The notes beneath the pieces were generated by a model, which was not told the origin of the DNA, made no database searches, and saw nothing but the letters and a program-made list of their open reading frames with translations. 64,000 nt of DNA, from NCBI RefSeq assembly GCF_003051005.1, contig NZ_QAOW01000001.1, positions 682,001 through 746,000 of the forward strand, written 5' to 3'. A program made the translations under genes and the position numbers. Numbering within the stretch: the first letter of the stretch is position 1; every line of letters begins with the position of its first letter. Below, in pieces: positions 8,147 through 21,416 of this stretch. Origin of the DNA: Rhodococcus sp. OK519. GTDB taxonomy: Bacteria; Actinomycetota; Actinomycetes; Mycobacteriales; Mycobacteriaceae.

Positions 8147-8755
8147 ATGACCGAGCCACATTCGCGGGTGCCGTATCAGGAGGCGTCGCGTCTTCTCCTG
8201 CGTGAATCGATCCTGGATACGGTCCACGACTTCCTGCTCGAACGCGATTGGTCGGGAGTCACGATGACGGACGTCGCGGCCGTGGTGGGGGTCAGTCGTC
8301 AGACGCTGTACAACGAGTTCGGGTCCCGGCAGGGTCTCGCGAACGGTTACGCGCTGCGCCTGGTCGACAGGTTCGTCGACGCGGTCGCGGACGCGGTGTA
8401 CCGACACGAGGGCGACGCCCACACCGCGTTGGTGGACGGCTTCACTGTCTTCTTCCAGGCCAGCGGCGCCGATCCGCTGGTTCGATCGTTGCGGACGGGC
8501 GCCGCGAAACCGGACCTACTGCGCATCGTGACCACCGACAGCGCACCGCTGATCGAGCGCGCCACGGGGCGGCTGGCAGAGACCTTCAGGCTGAGCTGGA
8601 TTCAGGCGTCGGACACCGATTCGACGGTGCTGAGCCACGGCATCGTGCGCATCGCGCTCAGCTACGTGTCGATGCCTCCGACGTCCGATCGGGACGATGC
8701 GCGCGAGTTGGCGGCGCTGCTGTCCCCCTTCGTCGACGTCGTGACCCGGGCGTGA
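8147..8755 (+). CDS. TetR-family regulator of the alk cluster (AlkX/Rv3249c-like)
   Basis: A 202-residue TetR-type repressor. The N-terminal helix-turn-helix is clear (VTMTDVAAVVGVSRQTLYNEFGSR in pieces, about residues 38-62), followed by an all-helical ligand and dimerisation domain. Orthologues in mycobacteria and Dietzia sit at the end of alkB-rubredoxin clusters and repress them, relieved by fatty-acid products. It has its own TAGGGT -10-like box (8134-8139) 7 nt before the ATG, suggesting an independent leaderless transcript inside the cluster. Its target could be the ACAAAT-n6-ATTTGT repeat at 6432. Confidence 0.87.
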   Translation: MTEPHSRVPYQEASRLLLRESILDTVHDFLLERDWSGVTMTDVAAVVGVSRQTLYNEFGSRQGLANGYALRLVDRFVDAVADAVYRHEGDAHTALVDGFTVFFQASGADPLVRSLRTGAAKPDLLRIVTTDSAPLIERATGRLAETFRLSWIQASDTDSTVLSHGIVRIALSYVSMPPTSDRDDARELAALLSPFVDVVTRA

Positions 8756-8790
8756 GGCACTGCCCGTCTCCGGGGTGCAGGGCTACCCGA

Positions 8791-8796
8791 TAGCCT
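8791..8796 (+). promoter_or_regulatory. Probable -10 element of ahcY
   Basis: TAGCCT at 8791-8796 would give a leader of about 25 nt containing ACAGGAGAG before the ATG at 8830. That is too short for an S-adenosylhomocysteine riboswitch. Confidence 0.4.
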
Positions 8797-8829
8797 GAAT
8801 GCATTCCAGACAGCGAACAGGAGAGACAC

Positions 8830-10308
<1,479 letters not shown>

Positions 10309-10338
10309 TTCACATGCGGCATTCGTCGTAAGCGCAGT

Positions 10339-10382
10339 CGGCAACGGCCGGGGATCGTCGTCACGATCCCCGGCCGCTGCCG
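10339..10382 (+). terminator. Hairpin terminator after ahcY
   Basis: Arms 10345-10358 and 10363-10376 pair perfectly over 14 bp (CGGCCGGGGATCGT) around a CGTC loop. The helix extends outward to 10339 and 10382 with a single mismatch. There is no clear U-tract, as is common in high-GC actinobacteria. It separates ahcY from tmk. Confidence 0.7.
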
Positions 10383-10527
10383 TTGTCCGCCCACCTCGTG
10401 CCCGGGGACGTCCCGATCGCCGGTGACCGGATCGGGGCGGTCTCGAGTGCGCCGGGCCGGCGACGCCGGGGCCCTCCCACCGCGGGCTTCCGGCGTCCGC
10501 GGTCGCACACCGATAGGCTCGACCCTC

Positions 10528-11196
10528 GTGGGAATTCTGATTGCCCTGGAGGGGCTCGACGGTGCCGGCAAACGGACGCTCGTCGGCAAGGTCGTCGCTC
10601 GACTCGAATCGGACGGCCTGGACGTCGCCACTCTCGACTTTCCCCGCTACGGCGCATCGATCCATGCAGACCTCGCGTCCGAGGCGCTCAAGGGTGCGCA
10701 CGGCGACCTGAGCGGGTCGGTGCACGCGATGGCGGTGATGTTCGCGCTCGACCGCGCGGGCACGGCCGACCGGCTGCGGGAACTCGTCGCCGCACACGAC
10801 ATCGTCATTCTCGACCGCTACGTCGCCTCCAACGCCGCGTACGGCGCCGCGCGGATGCACGAGCAGGGCGACGGCGAGTTCGTCGGCTGGATCGAGAATC
10901 TCGAGTTCGACCGGCTCGGGCTGCCGCGCCCGGATCTCCAGCTGTACCTGGACGTGCCTGTCGCGCTCGCGGAGGAACGCGCACGCAGGCGTGAGGCGGT
11001 CGACAGCTCCCGGGCACTGGACGCGTACGAGAAGGACAGCGGCCTGCAGAAGCGGACCGGCGAGGTGTACCGCGAGTTGGCCGCAGCGGACTGGAACTCG
11101 CCGTGGTGGACGCTCACACCCGATACCGATCCGGGCATCCTGGCCGATAAACTGGCAGTCTTGCATCAGCGGACATGCCCGCCGCCGCAACATTGA
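10528..11196 (+). CDS. tmk: Thymidylate kinase Tmk
   Basis: A 222-residue dTMP kinase making dTDP for DNA synthesis. It has the P-loop GLDGAGKRT near the N-terminus, a DFPRYG substrate motif, and DRYVASNAAYGAAR, as in the M. tuberculosis enzyme, whose divergent lid region it shares. The open frame continues upstream to 10423, but GTG 10528 is preferred because homology starts at ILIALEGLDG and TAGGCT (10514-10519) lies 8 nt before it. The stop codon falls inside the first unit of a 23-bp tandem repeat. Confidence 0.93.
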   Translation: MGILIALEGLDGAGKRTLVGKVVARLESDGLDVATLDFPRYGASIHADLASEALKGAHGDLSGSVHAMAVMFALDRAGTADRLRELVAAHDIVILDRYVASNAAYGAARMHEQGDGEFVGWIENLEFDRLGLPRPDLQLYLDVPVALAEERARRREAVDSSRALDAYEKDSGLQKRTGEVYRELAAADWNSPWWTLTPDTDPGILADKLAVLHQRTCPPPQH

Positions 11197-11281
11197 GCGG
11201 CACGTCGCCGTGACATTGAGCGGCACGCCGCGGTGACATTGAGCGGCACGCCGCGGTGACATTGAGCGGCACGCCGCGGCG
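11190..11281. repeat. Four tandem 23-bp palindromic repeats between tmk and mtrA
   Basis: Units lie at 11190-11212, 11213-11235, 11236-11258 and 11259-11281. The later units are nearly identical (ACATTGAGCGGCACGCCGCG plus GTG) and the first has two or three changes. Units 2-4 each hold a perfect GCGGC-AC-GCCGC palindrome (cores 11220-11231, 11243-11254 and 11266-11277), so the RNA could form a row of short hairpins. The tmk stop (11194-11196) lies in the first unit. Function unknown; termination, mRNA processing or protein binding are all possible. Confidence 0.9.
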
Positions 11282-11331
11282 CGTACGCGTCTTTCCACAT
11301 CAAGCAGCCTCGAAGATGTAACGATAGGGAT

Positions 11332-12009
11332 ATGAAGCCAAGGATTCTGGTTGTCGACGATGACACGGCGCTCGCCGAGATGCTCACCATCGTGCTTCGC
11401 GGTGAGGGGTTCGAACCCTACGTGGTGGGCGACGGCAGCCAGGCACTCGCGGCGGTTCGGGAGACGCGGCCTGACCTGGTGCTGCTCGACCTGATGCTTC
11501 CCGGCATGAACGGCATCGACGTGTGCCGTGTGATCCGGGCGGAGTCGGGTGTGCCGATCGTGATGCTCACGGCCAAGACCGACACCGTCGACGTCGTTCT
11601 CGGGCTCGAGTCCGGCGCCGACGACTACATCATGAAGCCGTTCAAGCCGAAGGAACTGGTCGCCCGGGTCCGCGCGCGCCTGCGTCGCACGGAGGAGGAG
11701 CCCGCCGAGGTGCTCAGCATCGGCGACATCATGATCGACGTCCCGGCGCACAAGGTCACGCGCGACAACGCGTTGATCTCGCTGACGCCGCTCGAGTTCG
11801 ATCTGCTGGTGGCGCTTGCCCGCAAGCCGCGTCAGGTGTTCACCCGCGAGGTGCTGCTCGAGCAGGTGTGGGGCTACCGTCACGCCGCCGACACCCGCCT
11901 GGTGAACGTGCACGTTCAGCGCCTGCGCGCCAAGGTCGAGAAGGATCCTGAGAATCCCGAAGTGGTTCTCACCGTCAGGGGGGTCGGCTACAAGGCCGGA
12001 CCGCCGTGA
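11332..12009 (+). CDS. mtrA: Response regulator MtrA
   Basis: A 225-residue OmpR/PhoB-type response regulator. The receiver domain has Asp9/Asp10, phospho-acceptor Asp53 ([11 protein letters not shown]) and Lys102 (MKPFKPKE); the C-terminal winged helix covers about residues 125-225 ([30 protein letters not shown]). MtrA is the essential actinobacterial regulator of cell division, replication initiation and wall-hydrolase genes. Its TGA overlaps the mtrB GTG by 4 bp. No strong Shine-Dalgarno is visible, and TAACGA at 11319-11324 could serve a leaderless start. Confidence 0.96.
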   Translation: MKPRILVVDDDTALAEMLTIVLRGEGFEPYVVGDGSQALAAVRETRPDLVLLDLMLPGMNGIDVCRVIRAESGVPIVMLTAKTDTVDVVLGLESGADDYIMKPFKPKELVARVRARLRRTEEEPAEVLSIGDIMIDVPAHKVTRDNALISLTPLEFDLLVALARKPRQVFTREVLLEQVWGYRHAADTRLVNVHVQRLRAKVEKDPENPEVVLTVRGVGYKAGPP

Positions 12010-13853
12010 TCGGTGCCGGCAGAAAACGCCGGCGGGTCAACAGGGCATTCTCGCCACTGATCCGCTGGTGCCGGGCTTCCGGCAATTGGCTCGCCCATTC
12101 GTGGCGGAGGTCGCTCCAGCTCCGGGTGGTTGTCTCGGCGCTGTCGCTGTCATTGATCGTCATCACGATTCTCGGTGTGGTGCTCACCAGTCAGATCACC
12201 GATCGCCTCCTCGACGCGAAGATCACCGCGGCGAGCGAGGAGCTCGACCGTGCCCGCAGCACGGTCGAGGCGCAGTTGTCCGGCGCCGACGACAGCGGAT
12301 CGCTGCAGGTTCGCTTGGACGCGGCCCGGCTCGCCCTGACCAACCGCGAGACCGACGGGGGCCAGACGTCGGGGTCCGCGGGTACGTTCGACCCCGTCCT
12401 CATCGTGCCGGGCGACGGGCCGCGTGAGCCCACGTCCAGTGGGCCGGCCAGCCAGGTCCCCGAGAGTCTGCGTGAGTTCGTCCGCGCCAACCAGATCAGC
12501 TACCAGTTCGCGACGGTCAACGATCCCGACGGATACTCCGGTCCCGCGCTCATCATCGGCAGCCCCACCGCCTCGGACATCTCCACGCTCGAGCTGTACC
12601 TGGTGTTCCCGCTCGCGAGCGAGGACAGCAGCCTGTCATTGATGCGCGGAACGCTGCTGATCGGTGGTGCGGTGTTGGCCGTGCTGCTCGCCGCGATCTC
12701 GATGCTCGTGGCCAGGCAGGTCGTGCTGCCGATCCGGTCGGCGTCGCGTATCGCGGTCCGGTTCGCGGACGGCCGGCTCAAGGAACGCATGCCGGTCCGC
12801 GGCGAGGACGACATGGCCCGGCTGGCGATGTCGTTCAACGAGATGGCCGAGAGCCTGTCGAAGCAGATCACGCAGCTCGAGGAGTTCGGCAATCTGCAGA
12901 AGCGGTTCACGTCCGACGTCAGCCACGAGCTCCGGACTCCGCTGACCACCGTGCGAATGGCAGCCGACCTGATCCACGACAGCAGCGACGACCTCGACCC
13001 GGTGCTCAAACGATCGTCGGAGCTCCTGGTCGCCGAGCTGGACCGCTTCGAGAGCCTGCTCGGGGATCTGCTCGAGATCTCGCGACACGACGCCGGTGTT
13101 GCGGAGTTGGCGTCCGAACAACTGGATCTACGGATGTGCGCGCGTGCCGCCATCTCGACGGTGCGCCATCTCGCGAAGGAGACGTCGACCGAACTGATCG
13201 TCGACCTGCCCGAGGAGCCGGTGGTGGCGGAGGTCGATCCGCGACGGGTCGAGCGCATTCTGCGTAACCTGCTCGCGAACGCGATCGACCACAGTGAAGG
13301 CAAGCCCATTCTCCTGCGCTTGCGCGCCGACGACGATGCCGCCGCATTCATCGTGCGGGATCAGGGTGTCGGTCTGCGCCCAGGGGAGGAGAAGCTGGTG
13401 TTCAACCGGTTCTGGCGGTCGGACCCGTCGCGCGTCCGGAGGTCCGGGGGCACCGGACTTGGCCTGGCGATCAGCGTCGAGGACGCCAATCTGCACAACG
13501 GCACACTCGAGGCCTGGGGCGAGCCCGGTGCGGGTGCGTGCTTCCGTCTGACTCTTCCCCGTGTGCGTGGTCGCAAGGTGACGAGGAGTCCGCTGCCGCT
13601 CAAGCCGGGCACCGCGAAGTACCTGCAGGGCCAGCCGCTGCCGGGCGCACCCGACACAGCAGAGGCCGCCGACACCTCGATGGCCGACGGCGCAGTCGTG
13701 GAGGCCTCGCTCTCCCCGTTCCCGGCTCCTTCGGCGCCGCTCGCCCCGCCCGCGTCCGAACCCGCCGTGACGGAGGCCGATCAGCCGATGGAGCCCCAGC
13801 CCGATCCGGACGAGAGCCCCACCGTGCCGAGGGTGCGGGAGAAGGAATCGTGA
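12006..13853 (+). CDS. mtrB: Sensor histidine kinase MtrB
   Basis: A 615-residue membrane kinase partnering MtrA. Order: cytoplasmic Arg-rich N-terminus, TM1 (about residues 40-60), extracytoplasmic sensor domain, TM2 (about 215-240), HAMP, HisKA with His307 ([12 protein letters not shown]), then HATPase_c with N-box [16 protein letters not shown] and GGTGLGLAI. The tail of about 100 residues is Pro/Ala-rich and probably disordered. It overlaps mtrA and lpqB by 4 bp each (GTGA), forming the conserved mtrAB-lpqB operon. Confidence 0.95.
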   Translation: MIGAGRKRRRVNRAFSPLIRWCRASGNWLAHSWRRSLQLRVVVSALSLSLIVITILGVVLTSQITDRLLDAKITAASEELDRARSTVEAQLSGADDSGSLQVRLDAARLALTNRETDGGQTSGSAGTFDPVLIVPGDGPREPTSSGPASQVPESLREFVRANQISYQFATVNDPDGYSGPALIIGSPTASDISTLELYLVFPLASEDSSLSLMRGTLLIGGAVLAVLLAAISMLVARQVVLPIRSASRIAVRFADGRLKERMPVRGEDDMARLAMSFNEMAESLSKQITQLEEFGNLQKRFTSDVSHELRTPLTTVRMAADLIHDSSDDLDPVLKRSSELLVAELDRFESLLGDLLEISRHDAGVAELASEQLDLRMCARAAISTVRHLAKETSTELIVDLPEEPVVAEVDPRRVERILRNLLANAIDHSEGKPILLRLRADDDAAAFIVRDQGVGLRPGEEKLVFNRFWRSDPSRVRRSGGTGLGLAISVEDANLHNGTLEAWGEPGAGACFRLTLPRVRGRKVTRSPLPLKPGTAKYLQGQPLPGAPDTAEAADTSMADGAVVEASLSPFPAPSAPLAPPASEPAVTEADQPMEPQPDPDESPTVPRVREKES

Positions 13854-15622
13854 GCCGGACGCGTGCGGCGGTGTGCGCGGTCGTCGGGGCGGTGCTCATC
13901 GGGGTGACGGGCTGCGCCAACCTGCCGGATTCGTCTGCGCCGCAGGCTATCGGAACGATCGAGCGCGCGATGCCGACGACGAGCGTCGAGGCTCCGGCGC
14001 CGGGGCGGGAACCGGATCTGTTGCTGCGGGACTTCGTCAAGGCGAGCACCGATCCGACCAACCGGCACCTGGCCGCGCGTCAGTTCCTGACCAAGGACAC
14101 CTCGGCGCGGTGGGACGACGCCGCGAGCGCGACGATCGTCGACAAGATCGACCTCATCCTCGAGTCGCGCACCGCGGACCGCGCGGTGTACACGATCCGT
14201 GCCAACCGCGTGGGACAGCTCGAGCCGGGTGGTCTCTACCAGGCGCAGGAGGGCACCTACGAGGCGAAGTTCAGCTGGGTGAGGGTCGACGGCGAATGGC
14301 GCATCGACGACCTGCCGTCCGGTGTCATCATGGACCGGCCTCAGTTCTTGAACTCCTACCAGCGCAAAGCGTTGTACTTCCTCGACCCGAGCGCGACGAC
14401 CGTGGTTCCGGACCCCCGGTGGGTCGCGGCGAGCCAGGATCAGATGGCGACGCAGTTGATCGGCCTGCTCATCGACGGACCGAAGCCGTCGCTCGCCGGT
14501 GCGGTGCGTAACGAACTCGGCTCCGGGGTGTCCGTGCTCGGCACCATCACGAAGGCGGACGGGCGTTCGTCGCAGGTCGGAGTCGGACTCGGCGGCATCC
14601 GCGTGGACTTCCAGGGTCTGAGCAAGATGAATGCGCAGTCGCGTGAACTGCTTGCGGCACAGGTGGTGTGGACGCTGGCCAACGCCGACATCTCCGGACC
14701 GTACGTGCTGATGGCCGACGGTCAGCCGCTCGATGCCCGCTACCCGGACGGGTGGACCACAGCGGACGTGGCGTCGTTGAACCCGCTCGCGACGACCAGT
14801 GCCACCGTCGGGCTGCATGCTCTGCGCGGCGGCGGCCTCGTCAGCGTCGAGGACGCGGTCGTCATGCCCGTCCCCGGGTACTTCGGGGCATCGGACAATC
14901 TCCGTTCGGTCGCGATCTCGCGTGACGGAGCACTCGCGGCGGCGGTCGCCGAGACACGGCGCCCGGCGCCCGAACCGCAGACCGCGCTGGTGGTGGGGAC
15001 CTACGACGGCAGCGTGGCTACCGCACTCGAGGCGCAGTCGGTGACACGACCGTCCTGGGGTCTCGACGGTGCCAGCGTGTGGGCCGTCGTGAACGGTTCG
15101 ACAGTGGTGCGGGTGGTGCGCGAGACCGGCACCGGCAAGCTGACCACCATGAACGTCGAATCCGGGGCGATCAGCGTGCTCGGCGGGCCGATCACGGAGC
15201 TGAGGCTCTCCCGCGACGGTGTCCGTGCGGCACTGATCGTCGACGGCAAGGTCTATGTCGCCACGGTGGTCCAGATGCCGGACGGGGCGTACTCGCTCAC
15301 GAGTCCGCGTGCCATCGCACACGGGCTCGGCGGCCCGGCCATCTCGCTCGACTGGAGCAACGGGGACACGGTCGTGGTGGCCCGCGGCGGATCCGACGTC
15401 CCGGTGGTCCAGTTGGCGGTCGACGGGTCGCGCATGGACTCGCTGCCGAGCCGGAACCTGACGTCGCCGGTGACGGCCGTCGACGCGACGTCGACCACCG
15501 AGTACGTCGCGGACGCGCGAGCGGTGTTCCAGCTCAACAACAACGACCCGGCCGGCGACCGGTACTGGCGTGAGGTGCCCGGACTGACCGGCACAAAGGC
15601 GATTCCGGTCCTTCCGGGCTGA
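13850..15622 (+). CDS. lpqB: Lipoprotein LpqB, MtrB-associated
   Basis: A 590-residue lipoprotein with a signal peptide and lipobox (GVTGC, Cys22). It has a GerMN-like domain in the first half and a C-terminal beta-propeller-like region. In mycobacteria LpqB interacts with the MtrB sensor domain and modulates MtrA signalling. The frame is open further upstream inside mtrB, but GTG 13850 gives a proper signal peptide and the coupled GTGA overlap. A weak GCCCACC/GGTGGGC hairpin follows the stop. Confidence 0.93.
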   Translation: MSRTRAAVCAVVGAVLIGVTGCANLPDSSAPQAIGTIERAMPTTSVEAPAPGREPDLLLRDFVKASTDPTNRHLAARQFLTKDTSARWDDAASATIVDKIDLILESRTADRAVYTIRANRVGQLEPGGLYQAQEGTYEAKFSWVRVDGEWRIDDLPSGVIMDRPQFLNSYQRKALYFLDPSATTVVPDPRWVAASQDQMATQLIGLLIDGPKPSLAGAVRNELGSGVSVLGTITKADGRSSQVGVGLGGIRVDFQGLSKMNAQSRELLAAQVVWTLANADISGPYVLMADGQPLDARYPDGWTTADVASLNPLATTSATVGLHALRGGGLVSVEDAVVMPVPGYFGASDNLRSVAISRDGALAAAVAETRRPAPEPQTALVVGTYDGSVATALEAQSVTRPSWGLDGASVWAVVNGSTVVRVVRETGTGKLTTMNVESGAISVLGGPITELRLSRDGVRAALIVDGKVYVATVVQMPDGAYSLTSPRAIAHGLGGPAISLDWSNGDTVVVARGGSDVPVVQLAVDGSRMDSLPSRNLTSPVTAVDATSTTEYVADARAVFQLNNNDPAGDRYWREVPGLTGTKAIPVLPG

Positions 15623-15664
15623 CGCGGGCCCACCTGTGTCGGTGGTGGGCGGCACACTGCCCGT

Positions 15665-16339
15665 GTGCGCACACTCCTCGACCTGCTCCTGCCCGCAGAG
15701 TGCGGGGGCTGCAGCGTCTCCGGGACCATGTGGTGCGAGCGGTGCCGCCGCGCCCTCGCCGATGTTCCGATCGCGGTCACGCCTCGAGTGGACCCCGGTG
15801 TGCCGGTGTGGGCGCTCGGGCACTACTCGGGGCCGCGCAGGAACGCGGTGATCGCGGCGAAGGAGCGCGGTCGGCGCGACCTCGCCGCGCCACTCGGTGC
15901 CGCCCTGTCGGGTGCCGTCGGCGTCCTGCGGGGGTGGGGAGAGTTGTCGCCGGCGGAGTCGTCCCGGCTCTGCCTGGTCCCCGCGCCCACCCGAGCCCGC
16001 GCCGCACGGGTCCGTGGGGGCGATCCGGTGCTCCGCGCCGTGCGAGCCGCCGCGGCCTGCCTGGAAGCGGACTGCCGCGTGTCCCCGGTGCTGTCGATGC
16101 GCCGCGGCGTGCGGGATTCGGTGGGGCTGTCGGCGGGGCAGCGGCAGGACAACATCGGGGGCCGCATCGTGGTCGCGCCGTCAGTGGGCGACCGAATTTC
16201 GGAAATTGCCGACCGCACGCTCGAAGTGGTCCTGATCGACGACGTCGTGACGACAGGAGCCACGTCGGCCGAGTCGGTGCGGGCACTCCGGTCGGCAGGA
16301 GTGCAGGTCGCGGCGGTGATCGTGGTCGCCGCCGCGTGA
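15665..16339 (+). CDS. ComF-family phosphoribosyltransferase-like protein (Rv3242c-like)
   Basis: A 224-residue protein of the ComF/amidophosphoribosyltransferase-like family. A possible zinc site is visible at the N-terminus (ECGGCSVSG, then CERC). The C-terminal PRPP-binding motif is VVLIDDVVTTGATSAES. ComF proteins support DNA uptake in competent bacteria, but here the gene sits after lpqB and before hpf, as in mycobacteria where its role is undefined. GTG 15665 is the likely start; GTG 15663 is out of frame. Confidence 0.85.
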   Translation: MRTLLDLLLPAECGGCSVSGTMWCERCRRALADVPIAVTPRVDPGVPVWALGHYSGPRRNAVIAAKERGRRDLAAPLGAALSGAVGVLRGWGELSPAESSRLCLVPAPTRARAARVRGGDPVLRAVRAAAACLEADCRVSPVLSMRRGVRDSVGLSAGQRQDNIGGRIVVAPSVGDRISEIADRTLEVVLIDDVVTTGATSAESVRALRSAGVQVAAVIVVAAA

Positions 16340-16455
16340 TCCGGCAAAACGGGCGCAGGGCCGACACCAGGAGGAAACCGTCGATTCGGGCGAATGTCGT
16401 CGACGACACACCGGTGAAATCCCTCTGAAGAGTGGCACACAGAGCGGTTACGTAC

Positions 16456-16591
16456 TAGCGTCGCCATCACACCCGAAGACACAGGTGGGAGGTGATATTT
16501 CACGTTCTGATGCCGGGTGGTTCCCCGCCCGGTCGAGATCGAAACTCGCCGGTCTCACTTCAGTGGGCCGGCCGTTAATCGGGAGGTACGA
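16456..16591 (+). promoter_or_regulatory. Promoter and structured leader of hpf
   Basis: A TAGCGT -10-like element at 16456-16461 would give a leader of about 120 nt. The leader contains a hairpin with arms CCGGGTGG (16513-16520) and CCGCCCGG (16525-16532), one G-U pair and a TTCC loop, then GGGAGG just before the GTG. Growth-phase or stress control is plausible for hpf but not shown. Confidence 0.35.
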
Positions 16592-17269
16592 GTGACGACC
16601 CCTACGCAAGCCTCAGTTTTCTTCGACGAGGACACCGCAACGGCGGAGGCTCCGAGTACCGCAGGCGTGAGCAACGCCGAAATCGTCGTCAAAGGACGCA
16701 ACGTAGAAGTGCCGGATCATTTCCGGGTCTACGTTTCCGAGAAGCTCGCACGACTCGAGCGCTTCGATCCCACCATCTTCCACTTCGACGTGGAACTCCA
16801 ACACGAACGCAACCGCCGACAGGCCAAGAGTTGCCAGCGCGTCGAGATCACGGCGCGAGGCAAGGGCCCCGTCGTCCGCGCCGAAGCGAGTGCGGACAGT
16901 TTCTATGCGGCATTCGAATCCGTGACTGCCAAGCTGGAAAGTCGATTGCGTCGGACCAAGGATCGTCGAAAGGTCCACTACGGGGAGAAGACGCCGGTCT
17001 CCGTCGCGGAGGCCACTGCCACTCTCGCGCAAGATGATTCGCTGGCCATCGACCGCGATCTCTCACTGGACGGCGAGGCTCCGCCCGGTCCGGGACAGAT
17101 CGTGCGCAAGAAGGTCCACTCCGCCGCGCCGATGACCGTCGACGACGCGCTGTACGAGATGGAACTGGTCGGCCACGACTTCTACCTGTTCCACGACAAG
17201 GAGACCGACCGGGCCTCCGTCGTGTACCGCCGCCACGCGTTCGACTACGGATTGATTCGCTTGGCGTGA
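16592..17269 (+). CDS. hpf: Long-form ribosome hibernation promoting factor HPF
   Basis: A 225-residue long-form HPF that inactivates and dimerises ribosomes in stationary phase or stress. Residues about 35-135 form the basic S30AE domain that occupies the decoding centre (EIVVKGRNVEVPDHF, LRRTKDRRK). Residues about 160-225 form the dimerisation domain (IVRKKV, MTVDDALYEMELVGHDFYLF in pieces, VVYRRHAFDYGLI). The frame is open to 16517, but GTG 16592 follows a strong GGGAGG. It lies directly upstream of secA1, with a terminator between. Confidence 0.93.
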   Translation: MTTPTQASVFFDEDTATAEAPSTAGVSNAEIVVKGRNVEVPDHFRVYVSEKLARLERFDPTIFHFDVELQHERNRRQAKSCQRVEITARGKGPVVRAEASADSFYAAFESVTAKLESRLRRTKDRRKVHYGEKTPVSVAEATATLAQDDSLAIDRDLSLDGEAPPGPGQIVRKKVHSAAPMTVDDALYEMELVGHDFYLFHDKETDRASVVYRRHAFDYGLIRLA

Positions 17270-17327
17270 CATTGCGGGCGGTCGGTCTACTCGCCCGACT
17301 GTGATTGCGCATACCATGGGATCCGGC

Positions 17328-17365
17328 TGGGGTCGCCCGACCTCGGCCGGATCCCGTTTGTCACG
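17328..17365 (+). terminator. Hairpin terminator between hpf and secA1
   Basis: Outer arms GGGATCCGGC (17328-17337) and GCCGGATCCC (17356-17365) pair perfectly. A 3x3 internal loop leads to an inner GGTC/GACC helix. GTTTGTC follows, giving a short T-rich tail. Confidence 0.65.
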
Positions 17366-17427
17366 TATCTGCCCACTGATACACCGACACCTGGAACCCG
17401 ACACCTGGATTGAGGACGAAGAGGACC

Positions 17428-20256
<2,829 letters not shown>

Positions 20257-20266
20257 ACCGTGCTCG

Positions 20267-20779
20267 TCAGGCGATCCGCAGCGATGTGATCGCCCATCCG
20301 GCCGGGTGTGCGCCCTTGCCGCGTTCGATACGCGCGGCGACGGCGAACACCCGGCCGCCGCGGTTGTAGGTGCCGAACACCTCCGCCGCGTCGGTGTGGA
20401 CGGCCCGGACATGGACGCGAGTGAGCGTTGCGCTGCCCAGGCGTCGACTCCCGGGCGCGGATCGAACGAGGGCAGGCACGAGGTCGCGGACGGACGGGGT
20501 CAGCAGCGGGCGCAACTGCGCCGGAGTCCGGCGTCCGTCGAGCACCTCCAGGGTGAGCCGCAGCGCGTGCTCGGCGAACCGGCGCAACTCGGGAGAGTCG
20601 GTGGTTTCGGCGCTCGACAGTGGTCGGGACGGACGGGGTGAACGCCCGTCGTGGGGTGACCTGCGGGCGGTACCGGACCGCGGTTCGATCTCCGGAGCGA
20701 GCGCGGACCGGCGAATCACCTCGCGCGGAAGCGGCTCGAATTGTGGTGCGCGGGACACGAATCTGTGGGGAACGTGCAT
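20267..20779 (-). CDS. Rv3235-family protein (DUF6459-like)
   Basis: A 170-residue protein starting at ATG 20779 behind AGGAGAGG; the frame is open further upstream to 20953. The N-terminal third is Arg/Pro/Ser-rich. The C-terminal domain (RRFAEHALRLTLEVLDGRR, then LTRVHVRAVHTDAAEVFGTY and FAVAARIER) resembles the Rv3235 family found convergently beside secA1 in mycobacteria. The fold is probably alpha plus beta, without catalytic motifs. A link to the secretion pathway is only positional. The gene is close to secA1's stop and no terminator is visible between them. Confidence 0.75.
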   Translation of the reverse strand: MHVPHRFVSRAPQFEPLPREVIRRSALAPEIEPRSGTARRSPHDGRSPRPSRPLSSAETTDSPELRRFAEHALRLTLEVLDGRRTPAQLRPLLTPSVRDLVPALVRSAPGSRRLGSATLTRVHVRAVHTDAAEVFGTYNRGGRVFAVAARIERGKGAHPAGWAITSLRIA

Positions 20780-20963
20780 GTTCGGCCTCTCCTGTGCGGT
20801 GATGCGGCACTCTCGTCGACTGCGCCCGCCGGACGCGATTCCGGGTGGACGCGCGGGGTCGACTCCGTGGAGAGACGGAATCTGGCGCACAGCATGGCAC
20901 GTCGAACGTCGAAAAGCGAGGGCCCCTCGCCCCGCTCGTCTCGCCAACGTCACCGGCGAGTCC

Positions 20964-20969
20964 TAGGGT
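20964..20969 (+). promoter_or_regulatory. -10-like box of the HAD gene (leaderless type)
   Basis: TAGGGT ends 6 nt before GTG 20976. No Shine-Dalgarno is present between them, consistent with a leaderless mRNA that would also carry the downstream WS/DGAT-like gene. Confidence 0.45.
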
Positions 20970-20975
20970 GGTGGC

Positions 20976-21416
20976 GTGCAGGGACTGGTGCTGGACTTCG
21001 GTGGCGTACTCGCGGGCCCGGGCGCGAACGGCCGTCTGCTGGCCGGTGTCGTCGCGGCCGCCCGGCGTGACGGGGTCCGCACCGCGATCCTCAGCAACGA
21101 TCCCGGCGGTCCCGGAGCGCAGGGGCTGAGGGACCTGGCGGGGTCGTTCGTCGACGTCGTCGTGGTGTCGGGGGATGTCGGGATGGCCAAACCCGATCGG
21201 CGGATCTACGAGTTGACGGCGGAACGGCTGGGTCTGGCGCCGGGGGAGTGCATCTTCGTCGACGACTTGATCGCCAACGTGCGTGGTGCCGTCGCGGCGG
21301 GCATGGTCGGGGTCCATCACACCGATCCGGTAACGGTCGCGGAAGAGATTGCGGTTCTTCTCGATTCGGACGGTCCGGGTTTCGGCACGAGTGTGGTCGA
21401 GGATAGGGGGCGTTGA
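20976..21416 (+). CDS. Capless HAD-like hydrolase
   Basis: A 146-residue HAD-fold protein. Motif I is VLDFGGVL with nucleophile Asp7; motif II is ILSN; motif III is KPD; motif IV is FVDD. The spacing between motifs I and II is too short for a C1 cap domain, and the second Asp of the usual DxD is Gly, as in the DFGG subgroup. It may act on a macromolecule or be a minimal phosphatase. Its TGA overlaps the ATG of the WS/DGAT-like gene by one base, so the two are probably co-translated. Substrate unknown. Confidence 0.75.
   Translation: MQGLVLDFGGVLAGPGANGRLLAGVVAAARRDGVRTAILSNDPGGPGAQGLRDLAGSFVDVVVVSGDVGMAKPDRRIYELTAERLGLAPGECIFVDDLIANVRGAVAAGMVGVHHTDPVTVAEEIAVLLDSDGPGFGTSVVEDRGR

Noticed and set aside
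8756-8829. Possible S-adenosylhomocysteine riboswitch before ahcY
   Set aside because: The gap is only 74 nt with a -10 box at 8791, leaving a leader of about 25 nt, and no conserved SAH-aptamer core was seen.
13781-15823. A 680-codon minus-strand frame opposite lpqB
   Set aside because: LpqB has a signal peptide, lipobox and operon context; the antisense frame has no family features.
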